DNA of 39,069 bases. Origin: Candidatus Hydrogenedentota bacterium (lineage in GTDB: Bacteria; Hydrogenedentota; Hydrogenedentia; Hydrogenedentales; JAGMZX01). The notes under the pieces were generated by a model, which saw only the letters and a program-made list of their open reading frames with translations, made no database searches and was not told the DNA's origin. This document shows, piece after piece, positions 8,601 to 15,247 of the stretch. The translations under genes were made by a program, and so were the position numbers. Each line of letters begins with the position of its first letter. Within the stretch, counting starts at the first letter, position 1. The stretch is taken from contig JAGMZX010000032.1 in the NCBI GenBank assembly GCA_018005585.1, forward strand, positions 1-39,069, in the 5' to 3' direction.

Positions 8601-8742
8601 GGGCGGCGGCGTCTGTCAACGACACAAGCGCCCCGCGATTCCAGACTGCCTGGAACCGTTCGGTCTGTATCTTCAGCTCCGCGGTGGCTGCGCCGGCGCA
8701 TGAAAGCAGGACAAAGGCGCAACAAGTCTCCAGGAACCGCAT
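5602..8742 (-). CDS. large secreted glycoside-hydrolase-like protein (DUF6259-type TIM barrel with C-terminal beta modules)
   Basis: 1046 aa from the ATG at 8742, chosen because GGGAGA lies just upstream and a signal peptide (MRFLETCC...ATAE) begins there; the open frame runs 39 codons further. The N-terminal about 250 residues look like a beta-sandwich. A central barrel (about 268-560) has sugar-active features: LDTDILEALPKRLDP, HVNYFGCDP, DALHLDQT (about 407-414) and SGEGLNE (about 452), where Asp and Glu could be catalytic. Near the C terminus two related beta modules are visible (about 754-840 and 939-1046), both ending in a DWAxWxxP motif. I relate it to DUF6259-type proteins of PVC bacteria from memory. 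Substrate unknown. LLSC in the signal could alternatively make it a lipoprotein. Confidence 0.8.
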   Translation of the reverse strand: MRFLETCCAFVLLSCAGAATAELKIQTERFQAVWNRGALVSLTDAAARPFVETKEEASATLHLESGEHPVTETALEREWTPESGASERYAAFSELEGATGACTYAADPASGDLVIEQRMASPQKGLWGVEWAIATVPLSMNVLVPGCSGLQLSATTPGAAHKFDYPISWEAQLVIFEGDDAGFYVWAEDPEGTYKRLTVSRSPEGWRIGFLTMPLAPFHEKDACTSVRWRLNVYEGNWQVPARRYRDWAENAFHPTRIADQEPAWVRDIRCCVIMGLDTDILEALPKRLDPAQTLLYVPSWRKAGYDRDYPRYNEPVDALAPFLARAHELGFRVMLHVNYFGCDPKHPAYKHLQPFQCRSPWGEHELEWWLWDRADPPVKFAYINPASGKWREYFVRLMKELCTACSVDALHLDQTLCIYNDYNGPMDGLSMLQGNIALHRELREALPGIALSGEGLNEVTYRYEAFAQRHVWGINHAEGTFSMPHLRAAHPISSYLLRPYTIMYGYLGCAPPSDAQRYAAWAEAYRHYGVIPTLKPSSEQTETPDGFTKQFFDETAFWLEHRVDPDFEADWPPHVTFPYRTYRGTPVTRVLDRRLLSRTRVISQTIRDRAWVTDPGSIPGWLAFDADRIIGLDPGMWYPLFNVPRDPECFHIAGLSQGLAVETVAIQDSFAYVRTRLTTGANPRIASLIHEATCGSRPVQGEGAEVVGALLAADGAQFYAEGGDLYAHPPWKTPQSGIAFARFTLTPPPNALRFVSEVALDPAAAGEGKSDGVTFGVRVTRKDKVRTRGTFQNTSEPRKLAIGLSEFQGKEVELELTVDPGRNSNPSYDWARWSDPRIECDWETNCEIALANAQAYGMAISGEKVLAFPSGQSVTKLQIALPAAVYLLPDTPPMLTLPVALTGVPFETLFADEWGNVLHAPKHACAQTGDAAVGGITRKGFFAHPPRSGRTQMDFPVTLPGGPAMLHAYAGIRDGSKSTAVLFRIEVNGIGLAQESVTPGGWKEMTVELTPYAGKPAVIALVTDAAGDFSGDWAYWGEPELRKKE

Positions 8743-8774
8743 ACTCTGTCTCCCAGGGCTATTGGCGGTGCACC

Positions 8775-8803
8775 ACGATAACGATTTAGGAGCGATGCCG
8801 CAA
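8775..8803 (-). promoter_or_regulatory. candidate promoter of the 1046-aa protein gene
   Basis: On the minus strand TTGCGG (8798-8803), 17 bases, then TATCGT (8775-8780). It sits about 33 bases ahead of the chosen ATG. The hexamers match consensus at 3 and 4 of 6 positions, so this is weak support. Confidence 0.3.
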
Positions 8804-8883
8804 ATGAGCCAGGAGTCACGGTGTGCCTTGCGCGGGCCGGAGGAACTTGCTAAGCTCATGTCAATCCATGAGGTGGTCGTTCC

Positions 8884-9006
8884 ATGAAAGCGCTCGATTG
8901 GGACTTGGGAAACAACAGTTTCCTGGAGAGCCTGGCCGAAATTCTGCAGATTATCCTGTCTGTCATCACTGCGCTGGTTTCGCTTTTGGGCGGCCAGAGC
9001 GTGTAG
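8884..9006 (+). CDS. 40-aa hydrophobic small protein
   Basis: ATG at 8884 with GAGGTGG a few bases upstream; stop TAG at 9004-9006. The predicted protein begins MKALDWDLGNNSF and continues into a 25-residue hydrophobic or amphipathic helix (LAEILQIILSVITALVSLLGG). It is divergent from the 1046-aa gene and convergent with the beta-helix gene. Length, RBS and a clean helix resemble small membrane proteins or type I toxin-like peptides, but I recognise no family. Reality is inferred from RBS and composition only. Confidence 0.55.
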   Translation: MKALDWDLGNNSFLESLAEILQIILSVITALVSLLGGQSV

Positions 9007-9105
9007 CCCGGCCGCCGAGGCAAAATTGTCCGGTGCGGGCGGGGTGGGGTCATGTCTGTCCGCGAGACAATGGCAGGTGAACTTCGTGTGCCCGGCGAGA
9101 ACGGG

Positions 9106-10560
9106 TTACGGGCGCCGTCTTCGCTTTGAAACGAGCAGGAGCAGCCCTGCCATGGATGGCAGAACGAGAATCCCGCCGTCGGCCTGAGCGGTCTCCTCTT
9201 TTCCGCGCAACAAGGCGCCGCACGGGGTGAGCGGCTCGCGCTCGCCGATCACGATGGCCTCGTAGGCACCAACGTCTACGCCGATGCCTTGCGGGCGTGC
9301 GACGCCGTCGATGTCGGTCGCCGGAGCGCCTTCGCTGGTGCCTGCGTTAATGCACCAGGACTGCGGCTGCAGCCCGTAGTCGCCGTTTCCCGGGTCCATG
9401 AAACGCGGATTAATGGCGAAGTTGCCCGGGCCCGCATGGCCGAACTCGACGTCGCTGTAGCGCACCGACGGCTTGCTCTTGATGTTGTAGAATTCGTCCG
9501 GGTCATTGAAATAGAGAATGCAATTCACGAATGCCGGGTCGGACTGGTTGTTGTACGCCGGGCCGCCGTCTTCATCGGCGGTGTTATGCGCAATCGTGCA
9601 GTTGAAGAACACGGGGGCGGCGGCGACATTGGTGATAGCGCCCCCGCTTTCGCCACAGCGATTGCCCGCGAAGAGGCAGTTGACATAAAACGGAGCCGCG
9701 GTGTCGTTGTAAACAGCGCCGCCGTGCAACGCCGCTTCGTTGTCCGTGAACAGGCACGCGTCAATCAGAGGGGACGCCTGCTGACAGTAGATTGCGGCGC
9801 CGCCCGTGCCCGTCGCGTTCTGATCGAACACGCAGTTCTCGATGATTCCTGAGGAATCCGGCGTGAACACGATGGCCCCGCCCGATGTACCCGAGCCGTT
9901 GCCCGTAAATGTGCAGTTACGGATCTCCGGCGCGGAGCCGTTGTTTGCGATGGCGCCGCCGCTGATACCGGCGGCATTGCCCGCAAACGTGCAGTTCTCG
10001 ATGAGCGGATATGACCCAGGATTATTCAGGATAGCACCGCCGTATTGCGCAGCCTGATTGTCGGTGAAGTGGCAATTGGCGACCACTGGCGACGCCGCGT
10101 CATTGAGCATGCCCGCGCCGTTCGCGCCGCGTCCACCGCGGATCGTGAAGCCGTCCAGGGTGCTGTTCGTGGCGCCAAGGACCACGGTTTCCACGGGCGC
10201 GCCGTCGTTCGCGCTCAGCCCGTTGATAACCGTGACGTTGGCGCTGAAGTCGCGCTGCTCCCGCGCGGTCTCGTTTCCCGCAAAACCGCCGTAGAGGTGT
10301 ATACCCGTCTGAAGATAGGCGACCTCGCTGTACTCGCCTTCCGCAACCCAGACCTCCGCGCCGCCCGCAAGTTCCGCGCGGCGTATGCCCTTGCGGACCG
10401 TGTCCACCGCAGTCGCCCAACTGCTGCCATCCTGGACCACGGCTGTGGTCCCCTGGTCTACGTACACGACGCCGGCCGCATGAGCGTATGTCCCATCGGC
10501 GCACAACGCAAACACCAGGCACGCGAGTGCCCACGGCCTCTTGCCCTGCATTGGCATCAT
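9106..10560 (-). CDS. secreted right-handed parallel beta-helix protein with C-terminal anchor-like tail
   Basis: 484 aa from ATG 10560 (GGAGG four bases upstream; a second ATG at 10557 would also fit). A signal peptide ends near AHAAG. The start VVYVDQG...DGSSWATAVD is typical of the choice-of-anchor / polymorphic outer-membrane type. It is followed by a ladder of about 22-26-residue rungs with repeated NCTFxGN and SGGAI motifs, the mark of a pectate-lyase-like beta-helix. The last 44 residues hold a Cys, then a short hydrophobic stretch (ILVLPSMAGLLLLVS) and KRRRRP, which looks like a sorting or membrane-stop tail. Likely surface displayed; ligand or enzyme activity unknown. Confidence 0.85.
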   Translation of the reverse strand: MMPMQGKRPWALACLVFALCADGTYAHAAGVVYVDQGTTAVVQDGSSWATAVDTVRKGIRRAELAGGAEVWVAEGEYSEVAYLQTGIHLYGGFAGNETAREQRDFSANVTVINGLSANDGAPVETVVLGATNSTLDGFTIRGGRGANGAGMLNDAASPVVANCHFTDNQAAQYGGAILNNPGSYPLIENCTFAGNAAGISGGAIANNGSAPEIRNCTFTGNGSGTSGGAIVFTPDSSGIIENCVFDQNATGTGGAAIYCQQASPLIDACLFTDNEAALHGGAVYNDTAAPFYVNCLFAGNRCGESGGAITNVAAAPVFFNCTIAHNTADEDGGPAYNNQSDPAFVNCILYFNDPDEFYNIKSKPSVRYSDVEFGHAGPGNFAINPRFMDPGNGDYGLQPQSWCINAGTSEGAPATDIDGVARPQGIGVDVGAYEAIVIGEREPLTPCGALLRGKEETAQADGGILVLPSMAGLLLLVSKRRRRP

Positions 10561-10745
10561 GGTTCCTCCAAACCCCGGGTGGCCCCGGCTGCCTGTGCGC
10601 AAGTATACACGCCAAAGGTGTTTGCAGGAAACCCCGCGGCAGGGCACTCGCATCGTTTCTGGACAAGGGTGCTTTCCCGGGTGCCTCAAGGCTGCGCTTG
10701 TTCAACCAGGCAATTTTAATTTTATGAAAGTCTTACTTAACAAAC

Positions 10746-10774
10746 TTGACAACGAGACCTTTCTTGAATATAAT
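10746..10774 (+). promoter_or_regulatory. consensus sigma70 promoter
   Basis: TTGACA (10746-10751), exactly 17 bases, TATAAT (10769-10774): both hexamers are perfect. The flanks are strikingly AT-rich. A second TATAAT (10790-10795) follows as part of a near-repeat (ATATAATTAAG then ATATAATTTAAG), lying in the predicted 5' leader. It drives the DUF2089 gene that begins at 10815. Confidence 0.85.
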
Positions 10775-10814
10775 TAAGTACGGAATCAATATAATTTAAG
10801 CCGGGAGAGTGCGG

Positions 10815-11126
10815 ATGAATCAGGAATCGCAACGGTGGACAGATGCGCTGGCTGAAGAAGACCTGCATTTCCTGAAGCGATTTCTGCTTTCCTCGGGTTC
10901 GCTGAAGGAGGTCGCGGAGGCCTACGGCATCTCGTATCCGACCGTGCGCGCGCGGCTGGACCGGCTTATTGCCAAGGTGCAGGTTGCGGAAGACCCGGCG
11001 TTGAAGGATGCGTTCCGCCGGCAACTGCAGATGATGGTTGCCGAGGGGCAACTGAACGCGATACAGGCGCGAAAGCTGCTCGAGGCGCACCGAGCCGCCT
11101 TGAAGCAGCGGGAGGAAGAGCAATGA
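10815..11126 (+). CDS. DUF2089-family helix-turn-helix protein
   Basis: 103 aa. ATG 10815 is preferred over the in-frame GTG at 10809 because GGGAGA lies six bases before it. The sequence follows the DUF2089 pattern closely: LAEEDLHFLKRFLLSSGSLK, then AYGISYPTVRARLDRLI (about 37-53), a helix-turn-helix. The C-terminal half is a helical bundle ending in a charged tail. Probably a DNA-binding regulator. Its last codons overlap the next start (ATGA), so it is co-translated with the membrane protein. Expression should be strong given the perfect promoter; autoregulation through the leader repeat is inference. Confidence 0.87.
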   Translation: MNQESQRWTDALAEEDLHFLKRFLLSSGSLKEVAEAYGISYPTVRARLDRLIAKVQVAEDPALKDAFRRQLQMMVAEGQLNAIQARKLLEAHRAALKQREEEQ

Positions 11127-11995
11127 AAAGACTATGGCAGACGACCGTTCCCTTGTTTGCGTTTCTGTGCGCTGCGGTGGCCGTGGCCGACCCGGAGCTG
11201 GTTCGAGACATTGCGCCCGGCGAATTGAGCGCATATACCGGGAAACTGCCGGAAGGGTCGGTCGTGCAGGTGGATGAGGCCGCCGGGGAGTTGCGGCTGA
11301 CCTTCTCCGTTTTGGGACCGGCTTCGTTCCCGCTCTTCGAAGTGCCGCTCTCGCCGCTCGAGCATTGCCGTTTAGAGTACCGCGCGGAAATCGGAAGCGA
11401 GAACTTGCAGGGCACGGCGTGCATCGAACTGCTGTGCGAATTCGCGCCTGGAGAGCAGTATTTCTCGCGTGCCCTGGACGCTTATGCGCGGGGCACAACG
11501 GAGATGCGCCCGTGCGCGACGCCGTTTTTTCTGCAGGCGGGCCAGCGCCCGCAAAGGGCCTGGCTGGGCGTCTACGCGGAGGGCTCGGGCACGGTTGTCT
11601 TGCGCAAACTCTCGCTCTGGCGGAAACCACTGAGCCCGGTCGAGGAACTGGACCTTGCGGACCCAGGTGCATGGTGGGGCATAACGGGGGGTGTGTTTGG
11701 CGGTCTCTCCGGAGTGTGGGGGACAGCCCTGGCCCTGCTCGCGTGGAAAGGGCGAGCCCGCCGCTTTGCGCTGGGGACAACCTGGTGCTACATGGTTTTC
11801 GGGCTGGCGTTGCTCGTTTACGGGGGAGTCCTGGTGGCGCAGGGCGGTGACTGGTGGCGCGTGTTCCCGCCGTTTCAATTGGGGGCGCTGGCCCTGGTGC
11901 TGGGCGCATCGATGCATTTCGTCTTGCGTTGGCGCTATCGCGCCGTGGAGGAACAACGCATGGCCGCCATTGAATTGAGCGAGCTGCGGGAGTAG
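11123..11995 (+). CDS. hypothetical membrane protein coupled to the DUF2089 gene
   Basis: 290 aa, start overlapping the DUF2089 stop (ATGA). A signal peptide (about 1-22, AVAVAD) is followed by an extracytoplasmic beta-rich domain (about 23-175) and then three hydrophobic segments (about 182-205, 217-236 and 247-266). A short basic and acidic cytoplasmic tail ends ELSELRE. I recognise no family. The architecture, an outside sensor domain plus membrane helices, paired with a DNA-binding protein, would suit a membrane partner or anti-regulator. That pairing is inference from operon structure. Confidence 0.75.
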   Translation: MKRLWQTTVPLFAFLCAAVAVADPELVRDIAPGELSAYTGKLPEGSVVQVDEAAGELRLTFSVLGPASFPLFEVPLSPLEHCRLEYRAEIGSENLQGTACIELLCEFAPGEQYFSRALDAYARGTTEMRPCATPFFLQAGQRPQRAWLGVYAEGSGTVVLRKLSLWRKPLSPVEELDLADPGAWWGITGGVFGGLSGVWGTALALLAWKGRARRFALGTTWCYMVFGLALLVYGGVLVAQGGDWWRVFPPFQLGALALVLGASMHFVLRWRYRAVEEQRMAAIELSELRE

Positions 11996-12002
11996 AGCGG
12001 CA

Positions 12003-12029
12003 TGCGCGTTCCGGGTGGTTACACGCGCA
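12003..12029. terminator. hairpin at a convergent gene junction
   Basis: TGCGCGT (12003-12009) pairs with ACGCGCA (12023-12029) across a 13-base loop, between the stops of the convergent membrane-protein and YjfB-like genes. No T-run follows. It is part of a pattern at convergent junctions in this window. Confidence 0.3.
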
Positions 12030-12204
12030 CGTCCAGCCGTTGTTCCGGAACCTGTACGACCGCGGACTCGATGAGCTTGAGGGCGAGTTGGCCTTGGAGA
12101 CTCAGAGTCTCCTGCTGCGTTTTCAGGACACGAGCCTGGTATTCCGCGGCAAGACGCAGGGCCGCGATGCTGCCCGCACTGCCTACGCCGGAGATGCCGT
12201 CCAT
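12019..12204 (-). CDS. YjfB-like small putative motility protein
   Basis: 61 aa from ATG 12204, chosen because AAGGAGG stands eight bases upstream; the frame is open further but lacks other support. The protein starts MDGISGVGS and continues as one long helix (SIAALRLAAEYQARVLKTQQ) with LALKLIESA near the end. This resembles the short YjfB / 'putative motility protein' family, where a small N-terminal Gly/Ser region precedes a Q-rich helix. That family link is tentative. No flagellar gene is nearby. It sits 77 bp upstream of the feoB end, on the same strand, after the Feo operon. Confidence 0.65.
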   Translation of the reverse strand: MDGISGVGSAGSIAALRLAAEYQARVLKTQQETLSLQGQLALKLIESAVVQVPEQRLDVRV

Positions 12205-12281
12205 GGGGTTGCCCTCCTTGACCTCTTGCGCCCTTATTATACCCGAGCGGGCCGTGTACGGGCGCCTTGCTGGGCTCGAGC

Positions 12282-14429
12282 CTAAGCGCCCAAGCCGAGC
12301 CACCCGCCAATCTGGTAAATGAGCAGCGCCAGCACGAAAGCGATCGCGGTGGAATAGGCGGTCGCGAACAGCGCCCATTTCCAGGAACCGCTTTCCCGCG
12401 TTATCACCGCGACGGTGGCCAGGCATGGCGCGTAAATCATCACGAAGATCATCAGCGCAAACGCCTTGAGCGGGGTCCAGTCCGGGGCGTAGCGCAGGCG
12501 TTCGGCGAGCGGCTGTGCATTCTCCGGGTCGACGTCGCCCATGGAATAGGCCGTGCCCAGCGTGCCGATGACCACTTCTTTCGCTGCGAATCCGCCGACC
12601 AAGGCGATGTTCGTGCGCCAGTCGAAGCCCGCGAGCCCGGTCAGTGGCTCGAGCGCCTGCCCGAAACGGCCGGCGAAGCTGTACGCGAGTTCCGCCGCGC
12701 GCTCTTCGGCGGGCGCTTGCTCGTGCCCGGCCTCAGGGCGCGCAGCGGCTTCTTCGGGGGGGCGCGGGAAGTACATGAGCGCCCAGAGCACGATGTTGAT
12801 CGCGAGGATGATCGTCCCCGCCTTGCGCACGTACATCCACGTCCGCTCCCACGTATGCTTGAGCACGGAACGAGCCACCGGAACGTGGTAGGGGGGGAGT
12901 TCCATGACGAAGGGCGTCTGCTCGCCGCGGATGACGAAGCGGCGCAGCACCCACGCCGCCGACAGCGCCACCAGCCACGAAATACCCCAGAGGAGCAGCA
13001 TCATTCCGGTGCGCCGCTCGGGGAAGAACGCGGCGATCAACATGGCGTACACCGGCATTTTGGCCCCGCAGTTCATCAGCGGCGCGACCATCATGGTCAC
13101 GAGGCGGTCGCGTTCCTCGCGCAGGGTGCGCGTCGCCATCACGCCGGGCACGGCGCAGCCTCCCGCGCCGAGCCCGCCCGAGACGATCATGGCGAGTATG
13201 CTTTTCCCCTGCAGCCCGAATGTCTGCATGACGCGGTCGAGAATGAAAGCGACGCGCGCGATATACCCGGTGTCTTCCAGGGCGGAAATGAACAGGAACA
13301 TGACGAAAATCAGCGGCACGAATGACATGACGCCGCCGACGCCCTGGATGATGCCGTCGTCGACCAGCGAATGAAGCATGGGCATGCGCGTTTCGAGGCC
13401 CGACGAAAGGCGTGCCAGTTGCTCGAAGAACCAGACCATGAGACCCGTGGGGCTGAGCGGCCCGCCGAACCACGGTATCCATGCCCATTCGTCGGAAATC
13501 TTGAAAACCCAGAAGAACAGGGCCGTAACGACGCCAAGCATGATGAGCGGCCCAAGATAGCGGTTACAGACGACCGCGTCGATCTTGTCGGTGATATGCC
13601 GCCGCGCCTCCCCCTTGAACGTGACGCATTCCTTGTAGGCGCCCGCGGCGAAACCGTAACGGCGCTCCGCGATGATGGTGCCGGCGTCGTCATCGAAGTG
13701 CGTCGCGATCGCGCGGGCGGCGCGCTCCACGGCCGGCGCAAGCGTATCGTAGTCCGCCCCGCACAGGGTGCGCACTTCCGCCGCGACTTCTTCGTCCGTC
13801 TCGATGAGTTTCACCGCGACCCAGCGCGGCGGATACCTGTCCGCGATGGCGGGGAACCGGGCGATCAAGACGCTCAGTTCGTCGATGGCCTGGTCGACCT
13901 CGTGACCGTACGTGACCGGCTTGGGAATCAGTTGCTCGGGGTTTTCAAGCGCATCCACGCATGTCTTCAGAAGCTTGAAGATACCGCGGCCCCTGTTGCC
14001 GACCGTGGCGATCACGGGCACCCCTAGCAGCAGCGAGAGCCGCTCAACGTTGATCACGAAACCGCGCTTCTCCGCGATGTCGGCCATGTTGAGCGCGATC
14101 GCGAGCGGCACCTGCATTTCCATGAGCTGCACTGTCAGGTAAAGGTTGCGCTCGAGATTGGACGCATCCACCACGTCCACGACGAGTTCCGGCTTTTCCT
14201 CGACGATGAATTGGCGCGCCACCACCTCTTCGCGCGAATACGCGGTCAGCGAGTACGTGCCGGGCAGGTCCACCACAGTGAGCCGGTGTTCGCCGTAGTG
14301 AGCGATACCCTCCTTGCGTTCGACGGTGACGCCGGGGTAGTTGCTGACTTGCTGGGCCGCCCCGGTCAGAAAATTGAAAATCGATGTCTTCCCCGCGTTC
14401 GGGTTGCCCGCGATGGCGATGCGGATCAC
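12282..14429 (-). CDS. feoB: ferrous iron transporter FeoB
   Basis: 715 aa from GTG 14429, whose first bases overlap the feoA stop (GTGA). Imports Fe2+ across the inner membrane. The N-terminal G domain has G1 GNPNAGKTS (8-16), G3 DLPGT (54-58) and G4 NMAD (114-117). A helical GDI-like region follows, then the membrane domain with both gate motifs: GGCAVPGVMATRT, carrying the conserved Cys, and MNCGAKMPVYAML. About eight to ten membrane helices are visible, and an Ala/Glu-rich cytoplasmic insert lies around residue 575. Length fits the family (700-780). Last gene of the Feo operon. Confidence 0.97.
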   Translation of the reverse strand: MIRIAIAGNPNAGKTSIFNFLTGAAQQVSNYPGVTVERKEGIAHYGEHRLTVVDLPGTYSLTAYSREEVVARQFIVEEKPELVVDVVDASNLERNLYLTVQLMEMQVPLAIALNMADIAEKRGFVINVERLSLLLGVPVIATVGNRGRGIFKLLKTCVDALENPEQLIPKPVTYGHEVDQAIDELSVLIARFPAIADRYPPRWVAVKLIETDEEVAAEVRTLCGADYDTLAPAVERAARAIATHFDDDAGTIIAERRYGFAAGAYKECVTFKGEARRHITDKIDAVVCNRYLGPLIMLGVVTALFFWVFKISDEWAWIPWFGGPLSPTGLMVWFFEQLARLSSGLETRMPMLHSLVDDGIIQGVGGVMSFVPLIFVMFLFISALEDTGYIARVAFILDRVMQTFGLQGKSILAMIVSGGLGAGGCAVPGVMATRTLREERDRLVTMMVAPLMNCGAKMPVYAMLIAAFFPERRTGMMLLLWGISWLVALSAAWVLRRFVIRGEQTPFVMELPPYHVPVARSVLKHTWERTWMYVRKAGTIILAINIVLWALMYFPRPPEEAAARPEAGHEQAPAEERAAELAYSFAGRFGQALEPLTGLAGFDWRTNIALVGGFAAKEVVIGTLGTAYSMGDVDPENAQPLAERLRYAPDWTPLKAFALMIFVMIYAPCLATVAVITRESGSWKWALFATAYSTAIAFVLALLIYQIGGWLGLGA

Positions 14430-14668
14430 GGCTCGATCACCTCGACTTCGATTTCTTTCGCTTCGCTCATGCGCAACGCGAGGTAGTACCCCTTGATATT
14501 CACTTCCACGGGGTCGCCCAGCGGCGCATGACGCTCCACGCGGATTTCCGTGCCGCGCGTGACACCCATGTCGAGCAGCCGCTGGCGAATGCTTTTTGGC
14601 CCGCCGCCGCGAATCCGCAGGATCCGCGCCACGGCGCCGGTGGTCAGGTCGTAGAGGGTCGTGGCCAT
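14426..14668 (-). CDS. feoA: FeoA ferrous iron transport accessory protein
   Basis: 80 aa SH3-like domain protein. It has the family core LLDMGVTRGTEIRVERHAP followed by DPVEVNIKGYYLALR, and ends with EIEVEVIEP. It is a cytosolic partner that binds FeoB and is needed for Fe2+ uptake. The stop overlaps the feoB GTG, so the two are translationally coupled. A GGAGG lies upstream of the ATG but about 15 bases away, so initiation efficiency is unclear. Confidence 0.95.
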   Translation of the reverse strand: MATTLYDLTTGAVARILRIRGGGPKSIRQRLLDMGVTRGTEIRVERHAPLGDPVEVNIKGYYLALRMSEAKEIEVEVIEP

Positions 14669-14742
14669 CTGATCGCGACTGCGCCTCCGCTATTGCCGCC
14701 GGAAAGGACCGGGGACGGAATAGAATGCGGCCCGTGCAGCCT

Positions 14743-15048
14743 TCATGGCGATTCGGGTCTTTCCGCGGTGCCGGAAGCCGGGTGCGCAACAAATATCTTC
14801 TCGGCCATGCCCCGGCCGATGGCAACGCGCGATTCGCCGATAGCGACGAAGACCGCGCCGCCCTCTCCGCCGCTGGATCGCAGGACGCGCATTTCGCATC
14901 CGCGGCGTACGCCCATCCCGATCAGATTACGTTGAAAAGCACGCCCACCCCGCAGCGCGGTTACCTTCACGCATGCTCCTGCGCGCACCACACTCAATGG
15001 CACACTGTGGTCTGAGCCGGCGCCGATACTGTCCGATTCGCGCGGCAT
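14743..15048 (-). CDS. second FeoA-domain protein
   Basis: 101 aa from ATG 15048 (AGGA nine bases upstream); an in-frame TTG at 15069 is possible. About 20 N-terminal residues precede a FeoA-type SH3 domain. Core features are ACVKVTALRGG, NLIGMGVRRGCEMRVLRSS and ESRVAIGRGMAEKIFV. The tail is short and Pro/Glu-rich. It sits 74 bp upstream of feoA. Two FeoA proteins beside one FeoB is known in many bacteria. The two here differ enough (for example GEGGAVFVAIG against the NIKGYYLALR region) that they may contact different FeoB surfaces. Confidence 0.9.
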   Translation of the reverse strand: MPRESDSIGAGSDHSVPLSVVRAGACVKVTALRGGRAFQRNLIGMGVRRGCEMRVLRSSGGEGGAVFVAIGESRVAIGRGMAEKIFVAHPASGTAERPESP

Positions 15049-15072
15049 TACTACGGTTCCTGTCTTCAAGTC

Positions 15073-15228
15073 TTAATGCCGTTCCGGTGCTTGCCCGCAG
15101 CCGGGACACGCCGCGTGGCCGCACGCGGAACCCGCGTCACGGCCGCGATTCCACAACGCCGCGCACAGCTGGCGAGCCACCGCCAGCACCGCGGCCGTTA
15201 CGATGCCCGCTACCACCATGCATTCCAT
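15073..15228 (-). CDS. small Cys-rich membrane protein of the Feo operon (FeoB-associated type)
   Basis: 51 aa from ATG 15228; an alternative ATG is 15219. One N-terminal membrane helix (MVVAGIVTAAVLAVARQLCAA) is followed by a Cys/Gly tail containing CGHAACPGCGQ. This is the layout of the FeoB-associated Cys-rich membrane protein family, which occupies the FeoC place in many operons. It lies 20 bp after the DtxR-like gene and 24 bp before the second FeoA gene. No good RBS is visible, so coupling to the regulator is likely. Confidence 0.72.
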   Translation of the reverse strand: MECMVVAGIVTAAVLAVARQLCAALWNRGRDAGSACGHAACPGCGQAPERH

Positions 15229-15247
15229 GATTACGTCATGTGCGCCT

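Noticed and set aside
12019-12426. 135-aa version of the YjfB-like protein
   Set aside because: The extra 74 residues are Arg/Gly/His-rich antisense to the end of feoB, and the AAGGAGG site supports the shorter 61-aa form.
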